From Helopsaltes ochotensis (lineage: Eukaryota; Chordata; Aves; Passeriformes; Locustellidae), in the NCBI GenBank assembly GCA_013400155.1, contig VXBM01000045.1, forward strand, positions 2,200,632 through 2,264,631: a stretch of DNA of 64,000 nt. Reading direction: 5' to 3'. This document shows, in pieces, positions 45,914 to 59,109 of the stretch. Both the position numbers and the translations under genes were made by a program. Each line of letters starts with the position of its first letter. Positions within the stretch are counted from its first letter, which is position 1. Under the pieces are notes generated by a model. That model saw nothing but the letters and a program-made list of their open reading frames with translations. It was not told the DNA's origin and did not search any database.

Positions 45914-48890
45914 CCTGGAGTCAGGTAGAATTTTCCAATCTGTCCACAATTTCTATACATATAAATATATATTAAAAAATATAAAAATATAGATAAAATT
46001 AGAGTCAGTTTCCTAGCTCTTGTGGCTCTTTTATATCTTCTTAGCAGAGGGAGGAAAATGAGACGATCTTGTCTTCCAGTCCAACCAAATACTAAATGAG
46101 GACATACAACCAGAATGAGGTTTTTAGCCATAGACGAGTTGTTTGCGCAGTTTGGGTTGGTGCTGTGGAGAGCTGCCAGCACTGGTGGTGACACAGCTCT
46201 AACAGAGATATCACCAGCCAGCAGGAGTGGCTGTAGGGAGGTAGTTTGACCATACAGGGACAGATACTCGTTACTGAGAATGCGTCTCTAGTACAAAGTG
46301 TACATCCTTGAAATAGAAATAAATAAGCTTGTGTCTGGATTTGGAAAAATAACATGTGTGTGTGTTTATGGCAGCAAGTTTGGCCTGGCTCCATCTCCTG
46401 CTCACCTACACATAAAGCTTCTTGTACCTGTTCAGTGTCCCTTATTGCTGTCACAGGCTTTATTAGAACCACAGTGTGGACATTTTCTGTACTCTGACTA
46501 TGTAAAATGGGTCATGTTTCAAAATATATTAGTACCTGTGGGTTAATGAGCCTCATCTCTCCTTTCTAGCCATGTTCTGCTTTGAAACTCATGCTTTTTA
46601 GCACTTTTGAAAAATATCTGCCTACACCTGTCTCTTGGCTCCCCTCCTTTCTCGGGCGGATCACAGTACTCTAACAGAGCTGAAATAGCAGTACATTGGG
46701 CATAAAATTGGGTTTAATGCTGTGTTTGCTTCCACGTTTGGTTGTGACCTCTTCTAGTCTGGATGAGACTGCAGTGAGAATGGAGTTTAATAACAAAGTG
46801 AAATTACAGAAAGATAGAGAAAATGCCACTGTAGGTCATTTTTATGCTATGCTTTCATCTGGGCAGGACTGAATATAACTCTGATTCCTATTCCTGACAG
46901 CCTGTTTGACATTTCTGTCTCCTGCAGCAGTTAGACTGGTCTGTACTCACACATTTCTGCAATCGCTACTGCTCAGTTTAAAAGGAAAGGAAATAATAGG
47001 TAGGAGTCCTTGATACGCATCTAAGCAATAACTTCCTCTCGAAGGCAAACCTCCCTGGCACAGGTCACCAGTCCACACTCAGTGTTAGGTCTCATACATG
47101 AGCAGCATTTAAAATTTACACAGCTTTTCATGTGCTCTGAGCCAGGCAGTTTTCAACGACATTCATGCCTGCACCTTCTCTTTGGTATGCAGTGGTGAAC
47201 CCTTGTGACAGGGTCCCATCGTGCTCCCTGTGCCAGTGCTGCTGGGCACTGCCAGGGGCAGATGTGCTGACACCTCCCAGGGCACGAAGTCAGCCACGCA
47301 CTCAGATGTTTACTTTCTCCTTGTTGTTACTGTTTTAATTGCCTTTAATGAGGCACAAAAATATTTTTTCTTGAGGTTTTTTTTTCATGGGATATGTCAT
47401 GATTTAGGGTACAGGGAGATGTTTTTTTCCCCTCTGCTCTACTACCATGTATGAATGGTGCATGGGTATGTCCTATTTCTCCTGGAACCATCCAACTGAA
47501 GGTTGTCAGCACTCTCTGGGCACTGGTGCCAGCTGGTAGTATATGGGCATATTTATCTTCATTTGATGCCACTTTCACCCTGCCCATCCTGTGGTTTTTG
47601 CTTCTTTCCTTGAGAAAAAGAGCCATTCCATAGTCTTGGAGGTTCTGCTGTTGCTGTTGTTTGGCAGTATAAAAAATTAGAAGGGTCTGCAGAAGAGGTT
47701 GTCAGATGAGTTAAGCTAATGATCCTCTAGTAATGATGCCTAGCAATCCTGACTCAGTTTGGCAGTGGAAGCAATTTAAGGAGTGAAGTGCTTATTACAA
47801 TGACCTTTACTGCATGTGTCTGTACTCAGTAATTGATACAGATTAGCCAGGAGTTGGTGTAGCATTTTATAATGGATTAATCCTGGAAAGCTGAATTTAT
47901 TTTTTTTTTCTTGAAAGCAGCTCAGAACAAGTCTGTGTTTGCTGCAGGCTCCTATGTTCTCTGTCCTCTGCAACATCCCTTTAGACCCACTCCTTGAGGG
48001 ATCAGTGCATACAAAATCTCCTCTGCAGGAGACATGTACCGTGCAATTGGAATGGTACCTTTCAGCAGAAAATGCCCTCAAAACAGAGGCATAAAACAAC
48101 CTAACTGTTTTCAGGGCAAAACAGCTGTGTTGTTTAGAATAAAAGGGGATCCTAATCTCATTTTATTCTATATTGCACATGTTAGCACATCAGGACAGGC
48201 ACACACTCGTTGTCCCAGGAGCAAGAGCAGCTCTCTATGTAGGACTATTCCAATTGTGAGTGTTGATGTTCCTAGGAGTGCGTGAATGTACCAGCAGAGG
48301 GCACGCAGACCTCATTAAATGGGGACACGTGCTAATTAATAAATCTGAGAAGCAGGTAGGCATCTACCTGCATCCCTGTCATTCCCAGACAAAGTGCTCA
48401 TTCAGCTGTGCAGAAACTGCCCGTTCCAACAGACTCGCCTTATCTGAAACAGGCAGGAAGTGAGGGGGCATAAAGCATATGTTTGAAATTACATAATCCG
48501 TAGTCAAACTGTGATCATGTTTCATGTTCATGCTTAGTCAGACTGTGGCAGTGATTAGGGTTGACTAAACAGTTACTGTAGCTCCCATTTTTTCCATTGT
48601 GTGGCATCTGCTAGCTCTGTTCATCGTTACAGTCTCAATCCAAGCAAGTGACATGGAGGGTGGATCAGCCATAATGAACTAGAGAAAATCAGGGAGAGTC
48701 AGCAGTTTTTATAATATATTAGCACAGGATTATTGGGAAATGTGAACTTAAAAGGAAGGCTATCTGCATTTTGGAAACTGAATCAAAGCTAAACTGTACA
48801 GTAGACTCCTCTGTTCTATCCTGCCTATGCACTTGCAGTACATTCATAATCTTCATAAAGGAGAAAATGAATTGGTGAAATAGGCTGTTT
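45911..48890. other. Intergenic sequence, no gene seen
   Basis: Unique sequence with a short TG run at about 46,356-46,366. A slightly GC-richer patch lies at about 47,200-47,300. No exon chain, RNA gene or recognisable transposon is seen. Confidence 0.65.
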
Positions 48891-48899
48891 TATGATAAT

Positions 48900-49440
48900 A
48901 TCCCATATGTTATCAGATTCATGCAGGCAGAATCACACTAATGAAGAGAAATTGCAGTTTATGTAGGGCTTGCAGGCCTCGCTGAGGCAGATTAACAGTG
49001 GCGAGGGTAAGAGGCAGCACAGTGCCTTGGCAGGCTGCCCGAGAGCTAATCAATGCAGATGGAGTCAAAGGGACTGCGAGCCTGATTCCCAACAGTTTCT
49101 TCTCGGAGCAGGAATGACTGTATCCATCAGTGCTCCTTGATAAGACAGCCTTTAAGCTTGTGGTAAGAATGAACCCATTTGGGGAGGCAGAGGCTGAGCA
49201 ATACTAAAAGCGATGACTCCACATGCGGTGCAGGGGAGAGGTGGGTGTTTAATTTTAGCTGCTGACCTGATTTCATGCTGAATGACAAGTATCTATAGGA
49301 ATCCTCAAGGGCCAATCAGTTGCTATGCTAGTGAAGCTTTTGGAGAAATGCATTTAATTTTATTCAAGTGATGCCTTTAAGGAAGCAATTATGATTTTAG
49401 CTCTCAGAAGTTCGGACTCCTTCAGGTTGATTTCGGCTAG
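48900..49440. promoter_or_regulatory. Candidate conserved non-coding element (speculative)
   Basis: The stretch is repeat-free with balanced base composition and scattered CpG. It contains GCTAATCAATG at about 49,045-49,055, a CCAATCA at about 49,312-49,318 and several ATTA cores such as TTTAATTTTA. These are the sort of motifs clustered in developmental enhancers. No open frame in it looks like a gene. Without an alignment this is only a candidate. Confidence 0.25.
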
Positions 49441-51570
49441 TGCTAAGCTGAACTTCCATGTTTCACGTTGCTGAAACTGAAGTCTAATTCAGTTGTTTAT
49501 TTAACATGGCACATATTAATGTTCTGAAATATCCAAGTTTTCCTCTGCTGTTCAATCTTTTCCACCAATATGAGAACAAACTTTGTGCAGAATCAAAACA
49601 ATTGATGTCCTTTTGCCATTTGCATGCGCATCCTGAAGAGAGGCTTAAAAAATAAAGGAACAACAGGGCCTTAACATCAAGGAACTGCTTTGCAGAGTGT
49701 TCTTTGTGCCTTTCTGCTTGAGGTAGGTGTACTTGTGGTGACCCAGGAGAGGGCTTTCATTTTTCAAGAGGAAGACTGGCAAAGATCTCAGTCCACATAT
49801 CATCAAGTCCCTTGTCATAGAAGACACTCATGAAAAAAATATGAGAGCTGGGCCCACACATGGGGCAGATGCTTCACTTTTCACTGGTGATGGAATCCTG
49901 GCCACTAGGAACATTAGTCACTTGGAGTCCTTCCCTTGGGGTAGTGTGTTTCTGATCAAAAATGAAGGCTGCAGTCAGCCCTGAGCTTAGACTCAAATTG
50001 TTCCATAATATTGAATGTTTAAATATTAACAAGTAGGGCTTTTAATATTGTTAATAATGTGGTAGGAGCTCAGTTGTTATGTCCTTACTCTGTTGTGCTG
50101 CTGTTACTGGCTTATGTAGGTGGGGTATGGATCCAGGTTTGGTTCGTGCCCATCTTTCCACAGTCATATTGATTGATTTGAAAGTTTCTGTTTGAAGATC
50201 ACTTTGCATTATTCCCTTCCCAGTTTTAAGTTCAGTGAAAAATGGCTGGACCCAAATGCCAGGCTTTGTGGATGGGATTTGTTTGTTTTCTGTGGCTAGT
50301 TGCTGACTGGAACCTCATCTGCATGTTTGTATTGGCTTTTTATTTTCACTTGTCTCTGAATCTGTGCAGTGATTAGTTTGTTGACAGATGGCTTTTCCCT
50401 TGAATAAGATACAGTGACTAGATGTTCTGAATGTCCCAGAAGGGCTCTGGCATTTGTCCTCAGGACAATGAAAAACACCCTGGCATTTTCTGCCTTCTCT
50501 GAATTTGCCTTTTATTTATGTATTGTATAGATTCCTCTAAGGATAAGGAAAGAAAAATGTTAAACTATGGTTATGACAGGCAAAGTGACAGGTCAAAAAA
50601 GCCTTTTCCTCAGTATAAGGAAAAGGATTTTCTTGTAGTTTCTGTGTATTGCTTCACACTTGCTTGTGTAAGTTCACACTTCCTTGCTTCAGTGAATAAA
50701 TGTGGGGTTTACCACTTTTTGAGGTAACACAGCAAAAAGAAGGATGAATTTGATTCCACTTGCCTTATTCTGACTGAGTTTCCATCCCTTGCACCCATGT
50801 AAATGGTTTGAGGCTCTGAGGTTACTCAAGCAATACAGGCATTGCAGTGGGAAGACATCAGGGTTTTCACATGGTTGTAGTGGGAGCTGTGGGACATTTC
50901 CTTGGTGATGTGCAGGGAGGAAAGAATCCAACTCTGTCTCCAGTTTGAGATTGGAGATGTAGGGTCGGCACCTAAGGGAGAGGAGGAGCCCTCTCCCCGT
51001 TGTCTCTGTGTTGTCCAGTCTTGAAATGGAACTGCTGAAATGGAATCACTGAAACCCCCTGAAACCAGGCATCCTGTGATGCTGGGACTGGCCCCTTTTC
51101 CAAAAGGAAAAGGATCTCAAAATTATAATACTTTATATAATCTCTTGATCACAGCTTTTGTGAAACAAAAGCCTCCCGAGAGCATCCTTCCCTCAACAGT
51201 TACAGATGAAAAAGCCTCATCTGAGCAATGCACTTGCGGAACCCCTGTGCTGCTGCAGTTGGGTGATAGGGACAAACTCACCCTTTTCCCCACAACAGGA
51301 ACGTGCAGAAATCCACAAACCCACCCTCTGCTTTTTCTTTTTCCCTGCACCAAACTCTTCAGTTTTGTAGCATGTGAGTCAACTTGTAAAAATGACTCAC
51401 GAGCTCATTCCAGCCTTCTGAATTGGGAGCGCAATTAAAATACTACTTGCAATGCACATATTGAAGAGAACGAAAAGTGTCTGTTCTGAGTGTCAGGCAT
51501 TAGCACAGCATATCTGAAGGCCTGTCTTGAGCTAGTCTGATACTTGCCAGCAGGAAACCTGGTGTATAAT
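49441..51570. other. Intergenic sequence, no gene seen
   Basis: Unique sequence without recognisable repeats. Open frames reach about 132 codons (51040-51438 on the + strand) but have no recognisable domain and overlap a minus-strand frame. Confidence 0.65.
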
Positions 51571-51571
51571 T

Positions 51572-51787
51572 AGAATCACAGAATCACTAGGTTAGAAGAG
51601 ACCTTCAAGATCATTGAGTCCAAGCCAGCCCTAAGACCTCAACTAAACCATGGCACTGAGTGCCACATCCAGTCTTTTTTTGAACACATCCAGGGATGGT
51701 GACTCCACCACCTCCAGTACTTTATTACTCTTTCTGTAAAATATTTTTCCTAATATCCAACCTATATTTCCCTTGGCACAATTTAAG
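51572..51787 (-). repeat. CR1-type LINE 3' fragment, minus orientation, with internal deletion
   Basis: The left edge has the reverse-complemented CR1 terminal octamers (AGAATCACAGAATCAC). It is followed by GAGACCTTCAAGATCATTGA, CCATGGCACTGAGTGCCACA, CCAGGGATGGTGACTCCACC and TAATATCCAACCTATATTTC. It is the best preserved of the three CR1 copies here. Compared with the remembered consensus, about 20-30 bases appear to be missing after CCACCTCC at about 51,716. The element is 5'-truncated and has no reverse transcriptase sequence. Confidence 0.93.
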
Positions 51788-54700
51788 ATTAGCTAGGATT
51801 CAACTAACGGAAAAAAATATTTTGAAAATCAACTCAGGTTAAAAAAAATGTAATTAAACTATAAATTGTATTAATTGCAAATGTATCAAAGTTGATTAAT
51901 TTTGAAATGTTGATTTATTTATATGCTTATATATATATACCTGATGCCATTGATTTATACATATACCTAATGCCATTCTTGTATAGAATGGTTATTTATA
52001 AGAAGCTGAAAATGTGTTTTTCCTGCCAGGCTGCAACAGCTGGCAATGAGCTTCTCCTGTTGCTGGTTTGACTTTTGAGTAGGCATTGTCTGGGGTTTAA
52101 CCTGGTGTCATGTGGGCAGATGCCCTTAGAACTGCAGGGACAATTCTTCTCAATCTCCATCTTTGGCCTTCAGGGAGCCTTTACATCAGGGCCAGCCAAT
52201 CTTTCTGACATTGCCACCCACGTACCAAAATCCTCTCTGGAAGCTGATCTCAGGCAAGAAATGACAGCAGCAGGACTGAGATCAAGTGCATAGCAGGTCG
52301 GAGCGTGACTCAGTGGAGTCAGCCCTGGCTTTCCTGGCACATTTTCTTTTTGGTGAGGTGAGGGTTCAGTCATGCTGCACATTGACATAGTCCCAGCATC
52401 AGCTCTGTATTCTGAATGATGTCCAAAATTAGGCATCATCCACAGCAGCACCACCTCAGCAAGCATGCAGAGATTCATCATGAAAAACATCACCCCAGCT
52501 CAGCCAGGGTGACGTGTGTGGTGTGCACACAACTAACATTTTTCTGGTACATAAATCAAAGCACTTTTACCTCCAGGATGTTTCTGTGGCATTCCTGTAA
52601 ACCTTGGGGCAGGAAGGTGAGAACTGCAGCAGAAGGCAGGGAATCACCTGAGGAAAGATGTTTCAGAGTGTCATCTTTCCTTCATGTAAGCTCCTCAATC
52701 CAACCACGGTCCTCCTTTTCCCAGGCTTCTGTGAGACTGGGGCAGAAAAGTGGTTGTATCCAGGAGCAGCACTTGCCCCAGTTTTCCTCCCAGGTCCCAT
52801 ACCACCACTGTAATAATTTATGCCCCACTTCCAGGACAGTGGGGGTGAAATGGGGAGATCTGTAAGCCTGGTGGGACCACGTTACCAACTTATGGATGAG
52901 CCAAAAAAACCCTGTATTACATTATTGGCAAAACCAACCACCTTAAATGGGAAGTATTTCATTAACAGCTATTCTGGTTTAAGTTCTTATTGAAGAGAAA
53001 ACAATAACTAGTCACACACTGTGGGAACTGCACCCACAGGAATATATTTTTCTTCAAGTCTAGTAATTGTAAAGGTGAAGAATGATCTTTATTCTAGCAA
53101 AGTTCTTGCAAATCAAATGTGCACATATTGTTGCCACTTATCAGTATGTAAATAACATATATTAATAATTGCCAGTAGGTGGTAGTGTGTGTTTTTCAGA
53201 TAAGTTTGTGACTTAGTACTGCAAGTGTTTCATGTTTGAGGTGTTTAGAAAGATCCTGTCACCTTTAATGTATGATCTCAAACCATCATTGCTTTGAATT
53301 TAGTCCCTGTTTTTCCCTGATTTGATAGTTTTGTTTCACAAACATCAGCCCATCTCAGAGAGACGTATTTTGATTTTCCTTTTCATGCTTATGGACAAAC
53401 CTAACTGGAAACATTTTCAAAAGTGCCAATTAGTGTGAGCCCGGAGAATTCAAATGCACATCTTCATTGGAATGAGTGGATTGCTCTCTAGTGTTTCATT
53501 TTAGGAGAAAAGCTTTTGATAAATAAGTGTATTATTTTAATGATTTATAAGCTTAGAATTGTTCTGTGATAGAAGGTGTCTTGAGAATTCTTGGAAGAGC
53601 TCACTGGAAAAGGAGCAATTCAGTTACTGGACATCAGATTCCCTTCAGTGCCTCATCGTGTAGGGAAAGGAAAGAAGTGACCATTTAGAAAAGACAAGGG
53701 ATTTTGTTGGAACCCATCACTTCCTTGGCTCCTGTGTTATTCCTTGCTGAGAGTAATCCATAGAAAATCAATGCTGTTCCCCCAGTTCATCACACAGGAA
53801 GAGATGCCCACGCTCCCTCCTGTGAGTGTGTGCCTGGGTTGATACTCGTCCTTCCCCAGGTGAAGACCAGACCACTCCTGCAGCCTGTCTGATCTCTCTT
53901 CCTGCCTTTGCAGAGCTCTGGGAAGGGACTCCTTTCTTGTTTGGCAGAAGAAGGAGATGCCAGTGGTAAAGATTCTTTCTGTGGTGTTGCCTGCCAGGAA
54001 GCAAGGCAGAGGTCGGGAAAGGCGCTATAAATATTTCTGCAGTAACTCAAAGGCAGTGAGTGTTTTGGTTGATTTATTTTTCCTGGGGTGTGTGAGACTG
54101 CTCTCCTCTGTGCAGGTGTCCGATTCATGTGAGGCTTCCTTTTTCTTTCTTTTCCTACTTGTTTCCTGCCTCTGCAATTGTTGCTTGCACTTGCAGCACT
54201 TTTACTCAGCCCAGCAGTCCCACAGAATGCAATTAGGTTATTTGTGCAAATGCTTTTCATCATGAATACGGTCTGCAGAGTCAGACCTTTTGCTTCTTCC
54301 TTCTGCTTCTAACCTGTCCCTCCCAAGTTTCCTTTCTCATTGTTTTTCCTTTCACTTAGAGCAAGCTAGCAGAGAAGGAAGTGGGGGAGGGCTGTTTCTG
54401 CAGGGGTTTCAGTGCAAATAGCTGCATGGCTTATAATTTCTTGAGCAGATTAGGCTGTTCTTGGCATGCACTCAGGCTGAGAGAGAACTGCTCATTGCCA
54501 GGTGAAGTTAATGTGTTTGTGCCACCAGTGTCCAGGAGCTGCACTGGCAGGAATTGCAGTGAATATGAGGAATGGATCAGTACTTGGCCCTTCCCAGGAG
54601 CAGAATTAGGGATCCCAGAGGAGCTCCCCACTGAGCTTAGGGAGCTGTGGTTTTCCTGCAAGTGGAGGAAGGCTTGGGCATACTCATGGCCAGATCTCCA

Positions 54701-57700
54701 AATCAGAAATCTTTCACCTCTAAATGAATCCCGGTTCCACTTTATTGCAGTTTTTTTTTCATATTTACTTCTTTACTTTTTTTTTTTTTGTCTCAAAGTA
54801 ATACTTATCTCCATTAATGAAAGAAAATGCAGAGTGATAGAAATAGATGTTGGAGGTGATCACACCAGCTTGCAGTCTGCTTCCAGTCCCAGGCATCCTT
54901 GTCCAACCACTCCAGGACAGAGGTGAGATATGTAGTTAACTGCCCTGTTTGTCTTTCTTGACCTGCTCCCTTGAGATCTAAGTTGACTGTGTAAAAGGTG
55001 GGATAAAAATCTGATTTTGTGAAGAAATAATTTTTATTGCCTGGAAGTGAGTGATATCAAGTAAGCCATCCAAAGTTGGAGCCCATTTGGAAAATGCTGA
55101 GCTTAATATTTCTGTTCTGCTTTCTGTGGTTTAAATGGCAACTGCTAGTGGCACACTCAGTGAGAGACATGCATACTACCCACATGTGTGTCCTCCCTAA
55201 TTTATAAATATACCTGTGAGTATACTGATAACAGAAAAGAGATTAGTGAGAGTTGATTTCATGCTTGGAGATGGAGTTTCATGAGAAATGTAGACTGAAA
55301 GGAGGAAATCTCAGGGTCGGAAGCTGGTTGTATGGTGTGGAAGGCAAGAAACCACAAACTTGGTCATAGAGAAGCGTTGCAGAAACGAGAACAGAGGTGT
55401 TAATTTAGCTATTGAAATCAGACATGCCAGAGACTTAAACTGTGTTTTATTTTTATAGAAACAAATAGTCCATCCTGGAGCAACAGGGTCTCTGGACCCT
55501 GGATGTTTCTTCTTATTGGGTGCACTGGTGACAGCACAGGGTGTGCTGATAAGTCCCAAAATCCCTTTGCGTTTTCTATTTGGAATTAAGGAGTAGGAGC
55601 TTTACCTAAGTGCACACAGTATATAACCTATGAATGAATACAGAGTGAGAGCTAGATGGGACATTGTTCCTGGATTAAGACCAACACATCCATACTTCAG
55701 TACTCTAAAGAGATACACCTTCTCAAACTACATGTAACATGGGCTTGTGCTTAGGCAGGTATCATATCCCAAACACACAGACTCCCTTGACTGTGGCTGA
55801 ACTGCCTTTGTCCTGGTCTAGACAGTCTCAGACTGGGGCTCAGTGCTTAAGGATTTTCATGGTCTGAGAAAACCAAAACCAAAGACCTTGAGAATTGTTA
55901 TTTCCATCTTCCTTTCAACGTTTTCTTTCTACTAAGAAGCAGGAAAAGCATGAGGATGACACACTTCAGTTCACACTCACTCCAGCTGTCAGAGCTGTAG
56001 AAGCTGGGGGGCTTTCACAAGGCAGATTTGGTGAGGCTGAACTGGGACTTGTTCCATTAGAACTTCCCACTACAGCTCTGGGGAAAATCCTGACTGGGAG
56101 CCTTTAACACTGATGGTGATGTGCAAGTCTGAAGGTGTGGACAAACCTCCAACTTACTGGCTGAAAGAAGGAAAAATAGTTCTAGAAATCCCATCAACTT
56201 TCACCCAAAACCTTTGCTTCCTGGTGCAAGTTAAAAGTGAAATTGAAGGTTTGGGTTCTTTATCTAAAGTACAATTTTGACTGGGAGTTACTAAAAGGCA
56301 ATAAGAATGGAAGCATATTATGCTTTTTTCAGAGTCCTTTCTTGATGATTGTCGTTTGAGGGATGAGGATGTTGAATTTTGCCACATTGCACAAAGTTAT
56401 GGCAGCTGTTCCATATTGCTAGATTGGAAATTAAAATGGAGATCTATTCAAATTGTCTGACACTTCCAGCAAGCTTGAAAGCAATGCTTTAAAACATAAC
56501 AGAACTCTAATCAGGGTCCTGAGGGGTAGTCAGTAACATTAAAAGCAAATGTCTTTTTCTAAATGGCCTTTAACTACTTTGTGTCTTTTCCTTTTTGTTG
56601 CTAAATTCTGCTTTTCATGGCAACCATTTGATGAAGTGAACAGAATTTCTGTGAATGTCAAGGACCAAATCTTAAGTGCGAACATTTCAGCAGGTCTAGT
56701 CTGTTATGATAATAAATATTTTCAGGAATTTTTAAGCTATGCTAACCTTCAAAGAAGAATGGCTCACATTTCTATTTTCTTTCTTCATAAATGTCTGGTG
56801 CCTGAAACTTCTTAACAGTTTCTTCATCTAAAGATAAGACTGGGTTTATCTCTACCTGTAAAAGCTAATGCAATCTCTTAGTTTAGGAATTTCTAGAACC
56901 TTGCCTGTCAACACACAATCAAATCTAACTTTTGATCCTAGTGCTGCTGCTTTGGCAACACCAATTTTATATAGACTAGAAAAACACATAATATAGGAAA
57001 TTGTTCTTTGAATCACGTGTAATTCCAGACCTGTGCTTCAGAACTCAAAATTATCCAGTCTGATTTGTTGTCACCATAGAATGTTGGTTAATAGCATTAA
57101 TGTTTTTATCTAGTAATTCTTAATCCACAGAAAGAATGCACTGTTGACATCTGCAATTTTTTGTTGTCCTGAATATGCCAGTTCATCTCACTCATACTGA
57201 GCACTAATCACTAAAGGTAGCATTGTGATGTGTTCAGGAAATACTTGAGGAGGCTTTATAAAGGCACGCCATTGCAAAAGAAAACAAGACCAAGTCGATT
57301 GTGTTGTTCCTTGTGGGCGAAATTCACCTGCCTAAAGCTGAGATAAATACGTGACAGACTCTTCTGCTAACGCACCTCCAGTTCCACTGCTCCCTGTGTT
57401 CTGTTTTGCTTCCCACACATCCTGTAATGACGGAGGTACTCTGTTCTAAAATACCACTTGCATTTCCAGGGGGACATACTGGGAAGTATGAAGGGCACAA
57501 CAGACCCTGGAAAGAGCAATGTGCTGTTGATTAACCTGTCCTCTGGATGAACCCTGGTAAAAACCCGCATTTCCAAAATTCTGAAATAATCTGTGTACAA
57601 ATAATGGCAGGAGGAGTTCTCTCTGGGATTCTATGACTACATAAATAAGCAGTTCTTCAGTGCAGCATGTGGTTTTCTAATTTCCAGTAAAATGGAATGA

Positions 57701-58849
57701 GTCACACATGACAACAGCATTGCCACTAACCAGTGTGGCATGGCATCTGAAAAAGATAGCACTGGAAGGGTGTGAACTGCAGAGCAGATGATGGGGCTTG
57801 AAACATCTTGTTTGCTTTGGCAGAGCAACCAAACTCTTGATGCTTTCCCACAATCTGCTCCAAGGATATAGGTTTTGCTGTGCTGTATCAGATTATTACC
57901 CTGGGAATTTGTGTGTCCTGCCTTTGCCAATGGGACAGCTCTTGATGCTTCAGATAAAGATAAATGCCCAGACTCCCCACAGGGGAATTCCAAAGTTAGA
58001 TGGTGTGTCTTCAAGTAGGGTTTACATTACTGCAGATTACCAGGGGAGGGTTTTTCTCTCTGGTACCAAATCATAAAGGATACATCTACTCAGGCAAGAA
58101 AAGGCCCAAGACATCTCCCAAGTCCAGGCTCACATACCATACATATTATTTATATGTAGGTACATGTGTTGGTATGGGCCTTAGGCTGAGTTCACTCCAG
58201 AGGGAGAGTTTACCCCTAGTCATGTCTTAGCACAGGCCCAGGATTTTCTTCCCCATGTCTGGAGAGTTTCTGCTTGCCAGCACAGGAGCAAAAGCATCCC
58301 ATGGCTACTGCTGCCATTGGACCCTGAGTCTGAGAGGAGGTCATGCAGAGTCTCAAAAGATGAAGGCCCAAATTAAAGGGATTAAAAGCAAAGCCCTTCC
58401 CTTTATTTCTGCACCTCTAGAATTGGGGATCAAATCTTGTGGTGTTAATAAATTAGAAACTCAGAAAATTTCCAGTTCAAAAGCAAGATGGAAATGACCT
58501 AGCACTTGGTCCCTGTTACAGAGCATTAAGGTTGTCAGCTTTGTAGTCATGAGTGACTTCTGCCGTTTTGGATCTGTTATATGAAAGTGGTGTCAGACAC
58601 TTCCCTTTGAATGTTTCTCTGAGGAATACTTGTTAAAGGCAGGGTGGGAGGAGGGTACAAGTAATTCTTTTTCTGCTCCTGACATATCCCTAAACACAGC
58701 CATATTTAGACAGAGTTAATGGTGATGTTCTAGGTGCCCAATATTACATTTTCATTGGTTTATGTTGCTTACTCCCTGTCAGTATTGTCCACACTGAGGG
58801 CTCAGGGAGTGCAGTGGTTTAAGCTGCAGTTTAATTCCCTGTAGATGGA
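51788..58849. other. Intergenic sequence, no gene seen
   Basis: It contains a two-copy tandem with a 26-base period (ATATACCTGATGCCATT at 51935-51951 and ATATACCTAATGCCATT at 51961-51977) and short T tracts near 54,750-54,790. The longest open frame in the window apart from EFL1 exon C lies here (54381-54926, 181 codons). It has no recognisable domain, crosses the T tracts and has no plausible splice context, so it is not called a gene. Confidence 0.6.
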
Positions 58850-58892
58850 GATTTGCTGTGACAGAAATGCCTGCTGTCCTGGCAGTCTCTCA

Positions 58893-59102
58893 CATCTGCT
58901 GGAGGCAAAAGAGTGTGTCAGACAATAACTCGGCCAGCAGATGTGGTTCTGTAGGGACAGTAGTGTCTGTGGTACGAAAATTCCCTCCCAAAATACAGAT
59001 CTGTGGGGACAGTAAGCGTCTGTGTCAGTGACAACTTTATAGCATCTGCTGGGACAGTAATGCCTGTGATACGTAAATGCATCTCTGCATCTGCTGGGTC
59101 AG
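58893..59102. repeat. Decayed minisatellite, period about 45-53 bases
   Basis: A core CATCTGCTGGGACAGTAATG, followed by a CCTGTGATACG-like part, recurs in diverged form. Copies start near 58893, 58946, 58998, 59043 and 59088. The clearest three share GGGACAGTA then a G(T/C)CTGTG block (58954-58971, 59006-59024 and 59051-59068). A possible sixth, weaker copy precedes them at about 58850. Confidence 0.7.
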
Positions 59103-59109
59103 CCAGAGA

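Noticed and set aside
52416..52865. 149-codon + strand open frame
   Set aside because: No domain, low-information composition, and an overlapping minus-strand frame.
53790..54263. 157-codon minus-strand open frame overlapping a 102-codon + strand frame
   Set aside because: Residue composition is that of chance translation and there is no family resemblance. The overlap in opposite strands argues against both.
54381..54926. 181-codon + strand open frame, the longest outside EFL1 exon C
   Set aside because: No domain or family resemblance, a run of phenylalanines made by T tracts, an opposing minus-strand open frame, and no splice context. It looks like chance.
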